Assembly (NCBI GenBank): GCA_012064415.1
Contig: SSNU01000082.1
Location: 1-64,000, forward strand
Direction: 5' to 3'
Length of the DNA stretch: 64,000 bases
Source: Gyrodactylus bullatarudis
Taxonomy: Eukaryota > Platyhelminthes > Monogenea > Gyrodactylidea > Gyrodactylidae
The notes under the pieces were generated by a model. The model was not told the origin of the DNA. It saw only the letters and a program-made list of their open reading frames with translations, and did no database searches. Positions 22,984-32,697 of the stretch are shown here, piece by piece; positions within the stretch are counted from its first letter, which is position 1, and each line of letters begins with the position of its first letter. Position numbers and translations under genes: made by a program.

Positions 22984-23708
22984 ATGTCAGATAAGCCTGA
23001 TGTTGCAGCAAATTTCAAGATCCTTTTAATAGGGGAGTCTTCAGTTGGTAAATCAAGGTAAAAAATTAAAGTAAATCACAATAGTCTTCTCGAGCGATTT
23101 ATATCTGATGATTTTAAAGTGGAGAAACAGGCAACGATTGGCGTTGACTTTAATATCAAAATGATTCCTCTAAAAGATGGGAGTTGTGTTAAACTTTCTA
23201 TTTGGGATACAGCTGGACAGGAAAGATTTCGTGCCTTGACACCATCATATTATAGAGGCTCTCATGGAGTATTATTCAGTAAAATTTAATTCAAAATTAT
23301 CTTAAGTTTTTGATTTATCAAATGGATCATCCTTCGAGAAAATTGTCACTTGGGTCAATGAAGCAAACAAATATATTGATAAGGAAAAAGGTGTTCGGTA
23401 TCTAGTTGGAAATAAAGTCGACAGAGTGAGTTAATTTTTATACATTTGATTGGGAATTTTTGAATAAAATTCAATCCAAGACTCCACGTGAAGTAAACAG
23501 AGATGAAGCTGTCCAATTAGCTGTACAAAATGGGATGGTTTATGCTGAGACTAGTGCTAAGACTGCAGAAGGAGTCAGAAACCTTTTCTTTGAGTTAGTT
23601 GAGAAGATCTATGCTAGACCAGAAATTTGGTCCAGCCAACAGAGTAAAAACAGTGTAGCTATGGCAAATAACTCTTTTGAACAAAAGTGCTGCTCAATTA
23701 ATAACTAA
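22984..23708 (+). CDS. RAB18: Rab18-like small GTPase
   Basis: Four exons, 22984-23057, 23085-23278, 23307-23425 and 23481-23708, with introns of 27, 28 and 55 nt, give 204 aa. All G boxes are present: P-loop GESSVGKS, switch I ATIGVDF, DTAGQERFR with the catalytic Gln, NKVD and ETSAK. Rab family motifs (IGVDF, LSIWDTAGQE, SYYRGSHGV) and the tail EKIYARPEIW identify Rab18 (human ..EKIIQTPGLW). The C-terminus is CCSINN, so the double cysteine for geranylgeranylation is four residues from the end. Rab18 acts at ER and lipid droplets in lipid and autophagy traffic (family knowledge). A polyadenylation hexamer lies at 23950. Confidence 0.95.
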
Positions 23709-24318
23709 ATTAATTGCAGAAGAACACTTTACCCTTTCACTCAATGTTATTTGGATATTAACTACATAGCATATCGTCAAATCGAGTTCTTTCCATGACT
23801 GCCTTGTCAATTTTTTCGTTATTTTTAACTACTATTATTGTTTTTATTCTAAAAGAACTATAATTAACCCTGTAGCCATGATTCCAATGGTTCTAATAGA
23901 ATGTAATTATTATTTCTATTTCTGTATGATGGGATGAATTTATTTTTGTAATAAAATATTGTATTATGAAATTCAGTTTATCATGATTACAATTATGGCT
24001 TATCAAATTGAGATGTCGAGAATTATAACTCTAATCATGGGAGGCTGATCCATGATGTGAGAACATCCCTCTTTTCTACTATCCCTAGTAATAATTTCTA
24101 GATTGTGTGTCAAGAAAGGACCTATTCGTCTGATCAATACAGATTACTACAGATCGATAAAAACATGGAAGTTAATATTTCACTATCTGTAATAATTAGT
24201 AAAGAAATAATAAAATACGTTTTTATTACGAAAGAGATCAGCTCTTTTTCTTTCTTTCTACCATTGGTAAAATTTTAATTGATTTTGTAATATTTTTTGC
24301 AAAACTTTTCTAGTAACC
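23709..24318. other. Spacer between RAB18 and SEC14L-like genes
   Basis: About 610 bases, AT-rich. It contains the RAB18 3' UTR with an AATAAA at 23950-23955 and must contain the SEC14L promoter. Nothing else was seen. Confidence 0.5.
23950..23955 (+). terminator. Polyadenylation hexamer of RAB18
   Basis: AATAAA about 240 bases after the RAB18 stop and the clearest such signal before the next gene. In an AT-rich genome the hexamer is common, so support is moderate. Confidence 0.4.
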
Positions 24319-26383
24319 ATGCAGTCTGAATGTTCATCCCTGTTTGATGAACTTGATGAATCTCAGAAGAAGACAGTTGATGACTTTCACTCCAACATGC
24401 AGACCGAAGACGTCCGAATGAAGGAATATCCAAAGTTGTTTAGCCTCAGATTCCTCATCGGAAGAAATTGGAACATTCAGCACTCTAAGGAGTTCATCAG
24501 AAATCATCTTCTCTGGAAAGAATTGAGCTATGTAAGTAAAACCTATTTTTAGTCTCAAGTACCACTTTGTCTCAATACACAACCAGGGATTCATAGGAGA
24601 AAGATTCTCTTATTTATTTATTTAGACACTCGAGTTAATTAATACCAAGCTAATATCTTTTGAGTTATGAAGGATGACGAAATAGCCTTGCAATGAATCG
24701 ATAAGTGTAATTAACTATACTCCTTTATTTTTGGCGTAGATAACAAAGTAATAAATCTGTGAAATGTATGTCTTGGTAATGTAATCCATTTAGTAGATTA
24801 TCCTATCTCTGATTTTGAATCAGAGAATAACTGATAGAATTGCCTTCTCAACAACACCCTTGTGTTGAAGACTTGTTTCAACATTGACATCTACTCCCTC
24901 TTCTGTGGTTTGCAAATTCGCAGCATATGCGCCTTTCTTTATATCCTAGTTCCATCATCATCTGATATAAACTCGAATTATTTTATTAAACCTTATCAAT
25001 AACCAAGATTCATATTTGTATATCTATATTTTACTTTTAACTCGAGATTCTCCTAAATAAATCAAGTTTTCTATCAAAAAAAATAACTGATAAATCATTT
25101 CAGTGTCATTATTGATTTTTATCAAATTTTGAAAATTATTCTCTTAGATGCATTTCATGATGGAAGAAGTACCAATTAGTAAGGATAATCTCTATGTTCC
25201 CGGAAGTATTTCTGGATATAGCAAATTGGGCAATCCTTTATTCTTCTCCAGTGTCGGAGCCATTGATATTAATGGAATTAGAAATACAACACCTTACATG
25301 TCAATAGCTAACCAAAGATTCAAGATCACCAAGTCGATTCTCGATGCATGTGAAGAGGCTTCCAAGAGACACAATAAAGAAATTCACCAGGCCTACGGGA
25401 TATTCGATTTTAGTGGAGCTAGCCTCTCTTCTCTGGTGGGAGATTTCAGAGCGTTTAATAGTGCCATCGGTGTCATTGTTGCTGATAACTATCCAGAGGT
25501 CTTTAAGAAACTCTTCTTCGTCAATGCCAAGTCAATATTCTCCACCCTCTATGGGTTCATTGCGAGGTTTCTCTCGGATCGGGTCAAGTCAAAAATTTAT
25601 GTAAACTTTTCATACTTTTTCCCAGATGTAAAAATGAAATTTTCCATCAACAATATGTTCACTTGTCAATGATAATTACATTGATCAATATAGATCAAAA
25701 GAAAACTTGGCCGAGTGAACCTATTAGTTGCACCATTAGCTAAAACTTACAAAAGATTCTCTTTACATTTTCATTAAAGCTATTAATTTATATTTAGGTT
25801 CTTGATTCGAGTCCAGGGGAGACCTTGTTAAAGTACATTGATGCAGATCAGCTGCCAAAGTGCTACGGTGGTTCATTGGAGGACCCTGTCGGAGACCCGA
25901 CTTGTTCTAATCGAATAAAGTACCCGAAAAAGATTGATACAAGTCAATATTATGGAAATATTTTTAAAATTCATAAGAAGGAAGACTTGAAGGAAGTAAA
26001 TTCTACATACAATGTAATGATTAACAAATATTTGGCAATTCCTAAATTATTTCCATCCCTAGATAAAAGTTTCCAGAGGGACAACGACAACAATACCTTT
26101 GGGAAACCTACAGGCAGGTCAACGTATCGATTGGATAGTCATCTCTGATAATTACGACATTGGATTCGGCATTAATTTTGAGGAGGTCCCTGATGCCAAA
26201 ACAAAGGAGGGTTCAGCAGAAAAGTATCAAGTCTTACCTCCTCTTCGAATAAACTCCTATCTCGTTCCAGAAGAAGGTTACATGACAATCAAAAAGACTG
26301 GAAGTTATTCACTAATCTTTGACAATTCATACAGTTATTTTAATGGGAAAAAAGTTTTTTACAAACTCAACATTACCAAATGA
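24319..26383 (+). CDS. SEC14-like lipid-transfer protein with GOLD domain (SEC14L2-type)
   Basis: Four exons, 24319-24531, 25148-25600, 25798-25995 and 26063-26383, give 394 aa; introns 616, 197 and 67 nt, all phase 0. The N-terminal CRAL-TRIO-N helices (FSLRFLIGRNWNIQHSKEF) precede the SEC14 lipid-binding domain (about residues 80-250), which includes YGIFDFSGASLSSL, NYPEVFKKLFFVNA and the ending DQLPKCYGGSLEDPVGDP. A linker (YYGNIFKIHKKEDLKE) runs across intron 3 into IKVSRGTTTIPLG, and the C-terminal GOLD domain has DIGFGINFEEV, YNSHLVPE-like INSYLVPEEG and FDNSYSYF. This is the SEC14L1-6/supernatant protein factor layout, which carries phosphoinositides, squalene or tocopherol-like lipids between membranes. 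The apparent frame change near 26100 is explained by the 67-nt intron. Confidence 0.93.
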
Positions 26384-26846
26384 ATGATATAAAACATTTT
26401 AGATTTATTTAGCCTGTAGAAGAATGAAAAATTATTGAATAAAAGTGATTAAATCATAAATGAAAATTCTTTATTTCTTGTATCTCTGAGCTATAAAGAC
26501 TGCTTAGCTCAGACAAATCTTTTCCATGTTTGGCTTAGAATAATACTCTATAGTTCAAGGCAAGATCTCAGGCCACGAAACAAAATCAGAGCTATTCAAT
26601 CCCTTTTCCTTTAACATTATAATTAAAACTATTATATTCTAAAAAACTATCAAGATGAGATGGTTATTGTAAGAATTTTTAAAATAATACCGAACTACTT
26701 GCAAGTGACGAGAAGAATAATAAACAAAATATTAGTCAGAAAAAATTTGATTGGCTTGTAAAACCTTTATATAAGAGAATCAAACGGATGCTGAATTTTA
26801 AACAGATAATTTGTAAAATAACCTTTGGCTTCATCGAAAATAAATC
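26384..26846. other. Spacer between SEC14L-like and adaptor genes
   Basis: 463 bases. It holds the SEC14L 3' end, with AATAAA at 26438-26443, and the promoter of the downstream gene. A TATATAAG-like run near 26768 lies about 80 bases upstream of the adaptor ATG and could be a TATA element. Confidence 0.45.
26438..26443 (+). terminator. Polyadenylation hexamer of SEC14L-like gene
   Basis: AATAAA about 55 bases after the stop codon at 26383, the first such signal downstream. Confidence 0.45.
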
Positions 26847-29800
26847 ATGACGACCAAGTGTAAGTTGTCTCGTTAACAAACTTTATACAGCTATGAATCG
26901 TCTAAGTTTATTTTCGGAAAACTTTGGAACTGTCTCCTCAACCAATTATGCTTATAGAAATAAATTTTCCACTATTCGTACAGAGAATGATAAAATCGAA
27001 TTTCTGAGGAAACTATCACGAGATTACCTAAAAGATTTTGGAATTAAAAAAGTACTCCACTCTCCTCATTTTAGATTGTTATTGCTGTTTATAATGAAGA
27101 TGGATCCCACAAGAGTTTATACCTTAGAGGCGACATGGTTGCAAGAGATTTCCTAGTGTTAGCTTTGGAGAAGAATTTTCCTCAGATTAAATTGTCTGAA
27201 CAAAATCGAGAATTATGTGAAATGATGTTCAGATGGCAGATATTCGAGGTACTTGGAGACATTACTAATTACGTTCGACCCATTTATGATCATGAGAATA
27301 TTGTTGAAATATTTGAGAGTTGGCCCGATCGTAATAATGAATTCAAGTTCCTCCTCAAGGAGAATCCAAACAAGTTTAGTTGCGTTAGAAATCTTAAACT
27401 GGTGAGTTGCACCAAGGTTCAAAGTTTTTTCTTTCTTTTTTTTCTGATTAGCCAAATTCATCAGAATATATATTGACTATATATTTATATATCTTAAAAT
27501 AGTGAGCATAACATTTGTTGAGAAGAAACAAAAAGGAATTGAAAGACAAACCAAATCTTTTTTGTATCTAAAATTTCTTCTTTCTTTAATTTGAAAAAAT
27601 GTTTCTCTCTTGGCATGCTCATCTTGATTACGTGTTATTATTTAAGGTTAAATCTCCATGGCTTGAGCATGCACGATAAAATGTTGCTTCAAATTAAGCT
27701 GTGAAGAGGCTAGCATCATTTTGGAAGGTGAGTACTTCCCAGAGAGAAGAACTTGCTTTCTCATGAAATCTTGCGAGAAAGTCTGTCTCATGGTCAGACT
27801 GGAAGAAACTGGACAGAAAAAAACAGGATGCATTTTCTCAGTGTTTCTAGAGAAATACAATATTCTTATTTCTCTCATTGATTAGAAAGAAAAATTAAAA
27901 TAGCATGGTTCTGAAATAGGGGGTAGAGGGTGAACTGATAGGTAACCTATGATTCATTCTTTCATAGAATTGTAATTTATCTGATGGTAGAGTATCTTTT
28001 CATGCTCTTTGCTTTGTAACAAAATCAGGCATTTGACGATATTTCCAGCTTTGTAAATCAAAAGCCTTGGCTCCAAGAGAATATATACATTTCTTTTCTC
28101 TTCCAAGACATGCCAACAACTTTTAAGAACACGAGTTTGTAACAGTTTATACAGAAGAATATAATCAAAAGTTTAACTAATTCTGTAGGTAGGAACCTTG
28201 GAGAGTAAGAGAACTTTTGATTATAACTATCGATCAGTCTTTAAGATCTCAAGTTGTATTTCTATGAATTCTCTACATAGCAAAATTCCAGCAACGATTT
28301 GAAGAGACTCGTTTGAATTATTGATTTTACTCTTTAATTTTGATGGATACCGAGCAAAGAGAAAAGACGAAACAAATAGATAATTTATGATAATTAGTAA
28401 TTGAATAAAATTTATTTTTCTTTTTTCAAAATGAAATCATAGCCGATAGACAAGGTGAATGCAAATTTATCGCACGATGAAGAGCTGAACTGGCTTCTGC
28501 CTAGTACCATCAATCAAGATAAACCCTACCTAGATAACAAAGGAGGTATATTGAAGGAGATAGCGAAGAAACGTTGTTATACAACCAAAGGATACCTTTG
28601 GATAAAAAAGGCCACAAAACCGTGGAAGAGAAAATTTTGTTTCATTTCTTTGGGCAACTTGTTCTATTCAAAGAATGCCAAGTCTACAGTAGGTCCTCCA
28701 CAACTCAATTCTTCATGAGTCGTGTATTTTTCTTTCTTCTTTTTTCAAGAGCTCCAAAGACATGTCCCTCATATTTGATATGGAAAATGGATATTTTTAT
28801 TCTGGAATAGACAGGGATGCAATTTTAAACTTTGCTCACTCAATCAAAGCGCCCAGTCCTCACATTTTAATCTTCAGGGTGAGTATTGATGATGAGTTGA
28901 ACTTTGAAAGGTGAGATTTTTTAAGTTCATGCTTAATTGTACTTGATTTAAAGGCCCGCGTAAATTATCCTATGGAGAATGATAACATTTGTGGAATTTG
29001 CTTCAAATCTGACCAGGAACTCAAGCAATGGCAAATGGCTCTGACTATTCTCAAGGTGAGACTCTTTTCCTTTATTCATACGAGCAAAGTCCTAAAGATT
29101 ATTTTCAAAGTTACGGCGAATTAGTTGGAAAATTTGGTTGAAAAAACCCCTCTTTTCTCGAAATAAATCAGAATATCAACTGTTTAAAATCAAAATTTTA
29201 TTCCTTGATATCTTTTTGATTTTTTGTAACTAACATAGCTTCCCAACATTATATCAGTTAGCTTTATATAATAAAATACGAAAATATTTTATTAGCTCAT
29301 AATCACACATATGAAATAGATCGATCGCAAAAGAAATTGAAGGAATTTCTATCAGTCTTATCTAGCATATTTTTTGCGTTCAATTTAACTCGTTGTAATT
29401 ACAATTATTTAAGACCTGATCGATTTCTTTTCATTCTCAACTTACAAGAGAAGTATTTCATTCGAGATTTAGAGTAGCCATTTCATGAATCATCAAAAAA
29501 GTTACAATAATAAATTCGCATAAATTAAATGTCTTGCTCACTTTAACTAAGGGACTAAATTTTATTATTTTTCTAGTTTGGCTGGAAGAATATTTGCGAA
29601 GATTACACGATAGCTAATGATTTAAAGAATTACAGAAGACCCTCGGAGATATCCCTAAATGGAAGTCATCATAACATGATGGAAAATTCTTGTTCAGAGA
29701 GAAGAAAAGTCTTTAGTAGGACCCCACTGCCAGACGAGACCAGGGACTTCAGTAGTCATTTGACCAAGTCTCAGACAAGTCTCTTCATGACTGAGGCAAA

Positions 29801-31175
29801 TGAGATCATCTCTCGACTCGATGAAATCAACGAGGATGCTGAAGAACAATCAACATCGAGGAATGATACCTTCAAATGTTCAAAAGTGGGCAGTTAAATC
29901 ATGGGTTCGAGGTTGAATCGAGATTTAAAACTTTTTTTCTCTTATCCAGAGACGAAGTTATGAACTTTTGGAGAAGGATCCGAATACAAAAATTCTTGAG
30001 GATGGTGGGGATGTCCTGTTCTTGTACAGCGAGAGTTTTCCCGCTTCAACAAATCATTCGGCTCCAACAGTGAAAAGGGTTTTGGAGAAAAAATTGGACG
30101 AATATCCAACAACGATATCGGAAGAGACAGAAAAAGTTAAATCGACCAATGGCTTCAGTGAAAAAGAATTGAATTACAAAGCGATAAGAAGTAAAGTTCG
30201 TAATGATATTGTAAGTTTTATCATAATAAGCTCTATTGAGATTTATTCGGAATAAGCCTTGTTCCAACGTCTGACGCAAATATTCTTCCACAGGGGTCTC
30301 GGTTAAAGTCACATGAAAAAACCTCAACATGTCCTGAATACAATGGGCACATGAAGAATACTCCGTACTACTTTGGTCTGATGAGTATTGATGAGACAAC
30401 CAACTACCTCGAGAAACATGGGTGAGAATATCTTCTCTTAGTGCAATAGAAATGCTTTTACATTTATGAATTACTTTTAGAGACTTTATTATCCACGATT
30501 CGCGTATGGAAAATAACGAGAAAAAAACATATCTCACAGGAATGCTTGAAGACAACAGTATAGCCCATATTGAAATAAATATTGTAAGTTGTAGTTTTTG
30601 AGGAAACTCCTCAGATGAATTTACTATAGAAAATCTCAATACAAGTTTAGAGTTTGTATATACATTTTAAAAATTTGAATGTCTTCAGTACATTTTTATC
30701 AAGGTAGAGTTCCTTCAAGTTTTCTGCATGATCGGGTGTAGCTTGTTGTAACATTTTTGTGTCTCGAGGTGATTAATCAAACCTTTTCTCGCCTGTACTC
30801 ACATTCAAACCAGAGAATTTTAAAGAATTTTCAATCTCCTAGACGCACGATAAAGAAACCAAGTACCTGTATCGACTTGCAAACAAGAACGAAGTCTTTG
30901 CTAGTATTCATGAGTTGGTCTCGTATTACAAGGCAAACTCTCATTTGTTACCGATCAAGGTGAGCTCATTCATTCATACATGAGGGAAGAACATTTGAGA
31001 GAGGTTTTTATTTCTCCTTCAGATGAGCTTAGAACGTGAGGTCATGAGGAAGAAGAAGGAGGCCTCCTCGAAAGATTATACCATCCATGTGGATAGTAGG
31101 AGTAAATCGTTGAAGATTTTGAAGAAGGATGAAGAAGTTAAAAAGTATTCAATAAAAAGAGTGAGCAGATATTGA
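26847..31175 (+). CDS. GRB7/10/14-like adaptor: RA, PH and degenerate SH2 domains
   Basis: About 682 aa from twelve in-phase exons: 26847-26859, 26891-27051, 27075-27401, 28443-28688, 28750-28878, 28954-29055, 29577-29885, 29950-30210, 30294-30421, 30481-30583, 30843-30959 and 31023-31175. Order: Ras-associating domain (about 59-165, IVIAVYNEDGSHKSLYL.., VRPIYDHENIVEIFESWP); PH domain (about 210-326, KGYLWIKKATKPWKRKFCFI.. ending QWQMALTILK); low-complexity linker with SQTS and acidic segments; SH2 domain (about 535-632) ending IHELVSYYKANSHLLP; Lys-rich tail. RA-PH-SH2 is unique to the GRB7/10/14 family of receptor tyrosine kinase adaptors. The usual phosphotyrosine-binding Arg of FLVRES is His (FIIHDS, about residue 564), so the SH2 may not bind phosphotyrosine. 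No BPS segment was recognised. Intron 2 is only 23 nt. Confidence 0.88.
27402..28442 (+). other. Third intron of the adaptor gene
   Basis: 1,041 bases between the RA-domain and PH-domain exons, both phase 0. An open frame on the other strand (27648-27878) shows no recognisable protein. Intron 6 (29056-29576, 521 bases) is the other large one. No embedded gene was found in either. Confidence 0.55.
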
Positions 31176-31211
31176 AACCACTGAACCTATTACAGCTGAT
31201 TTGAAGATCAT

Positions 31212-31297
31212 GAGAATTTACCATATTTTTACAAAAAACTCAAAAAAAACTCGTTTTCCTGACTATAGAGATTTTTGTAAAAATATGGTAAATGCTC
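31212..31297. repeat. Short inverted repeat with 26-bp arms
   Basis: Arms 31212-31237 and 31272-31297 share ACCATATTTTTACAAAAA and its complement around a 34-base loop, a strong hairpin just after the adaptor stop codon. It could be a tiny foldback element or a 3'-UTR structure. Confidence 0.55.
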
Positions 31298-31486
31298 ATC
31301 TTCATGTCACCTTTTGTTTTGGTTGACTTTGATAGAATATGTATATATTCATAATACACTTCTAGGGATCAGATAATTGTCCCTCTGGACAAGATCAGGT
31401 TTGCTACCATTTTAAAATGATTCCTGAAAAATCCCACCCCTATCCACCCAATGTAATTATTGGTATCAGCTCCTGTCTATATATGT

Positions 31487-32390
31487 TACGTTCAAAGTGG
31501 AAACTCGTACAGTGTATAGTATAAGGTTGATGGTGTACACTTTGAATATAATGATTAAACGTACAATGTGTACACTGGAAAATATTTTTAAATCTTGAAT
31601 TACAAGTAATTACAAGGTGCAGGTTTCTCACTTAATATAGTTTTAAATTATCAACCCAAAACTCATTAAGACTTAACGATACGGAATATTAAAATCTTAT
31701 CACTAAAGACAGGGCATCCAAAATGCTATTAAATGAAGATGAGAACCTCTTAAAAATAGCAAAGAAGTTCCTGAAGGATTTCTCATAGAGATTCTCTATC
31801 TATCCAAACTGCCTGAAAGGAAGCTTCATTTTCATGGGGCCAAGGAATGTTGAGGTATGATTGTGCCACTGAATGCCTGTCAAATGGGGGGAAATGCAGA
31901 GGAAATAAAGTTTTTTGCAATTCTAGGTCCTATAAAAGTTTTACATGTAATAATAAATAAATGAATATTATATTCAAACTTTTCTTAAATTAAAAGACCT
32001 TAACCCTTTCGGTGCCGAGACTATTTCACAATTTTTATAAAAACCAAAATTTAGCTATGAAGATACCAAGTTAATTGGCCAAAAATATTACTAATGCAAG
32101 TTCACATTGTGGGCTTCAATTTAAATTTTAATTGATCCAGAAACCTATCAAACTAGTAGAGTTATGAAGGTTCAAAAAAATTGGAAAATCGACATATATG
32201 TCCATCGGCACCGAGAGGGTTAAGACCATTAAAATAGATGAGACTTTTTCCCCGAACATACAGTGAAAAGTGTACACATTGTACGTTTAATCATTATATT
32301 ACACCATCAACCGTTCAATGTGTACACCGAGTTTCCACATTGACCAATTAGTTGTAATAATACACCGTACAAGTGTCCACTTTGAACGTA
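31487..32390. mobile_element. Non-autonomous DNA transposon with long terminal inverted repeats
   Basis: About 904 bp. The ends read TACGTTCAAAGTGGA and its complement, and inner blocks GGTTGATGGTGTA and TAATGATTAAACGTACAATG recur inverted at both sides (left about 31487-31580, right about 32265-32390). The right arm carries an extra internal segment. If the terminal TA is the target duplication, it would fit a Tc1/mariner-type element that has lost its transposase. It contains a second, nested element. Confidence 0.7.
32000..32223. mobile_element. 224-bp MITE nested in a larger element
   Basis: Begins TTAACCCTTTCGGTGCCGA and ends with its near-perfect complement (one mismatch in 19). The four bases GACC flank it on both sides (31996-31999 and 32224-32227), a clean target-site duplication. 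It has no coding capacity. Confidence 0.78.
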
Positions 32391-32697
32391 TCATATACAT
32401 TGTTGCAAATTTCCCAAAACTAATCTTAGTTTTTAAAATTTTTCCATTCTTTAGTTTTCCGATGGTACATTTGGAATTGAAAATGTTGAACAAAGATTTC
32501 CTAGTGTCTACAAACTAGCAGCCTACATGGAAGATAATTTTTTGACAATTTTGTAAATATTTGAAAAGGAATTCCAACGAATAAATTTGCAGTACAATAA
32601 AAATTTAATACATTATCACAATAAAGATAATAATTATAGACGACAACTTGTGAAATTCACACTGTTTTGTTAATAAAAATATCACAAATCAATCAGG

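Noticed and set aside
22569..22994. Plus-strand 141-codon frame over the 5' part of MCM6
   Set aside because: Antisense shadow of MCM6 exons 1-2 and of the RAB18 promoter.
26063..26148. Apparent frameshift in the SEC14L-like gene near 26100
   Set aside because: A 67-nt intron (25996-26062) with good GT..AG signals restores the frame and the conserved KVSRG block before the GOLD domain.
29890..29930. tRNA B-box-like words (for example GGTTCGAGG) near 29902 and 22971
   Set aside because: No matching A box or cloverleaf stems in the surrounding bases; both lie in intron or promoter sequence.
30046..30639. Minus-strand 197-codon frame over the adaptor gene
   Set aside because: It is antisense to four exons whose phases and SH2 similarity are consistent on the plus strand.
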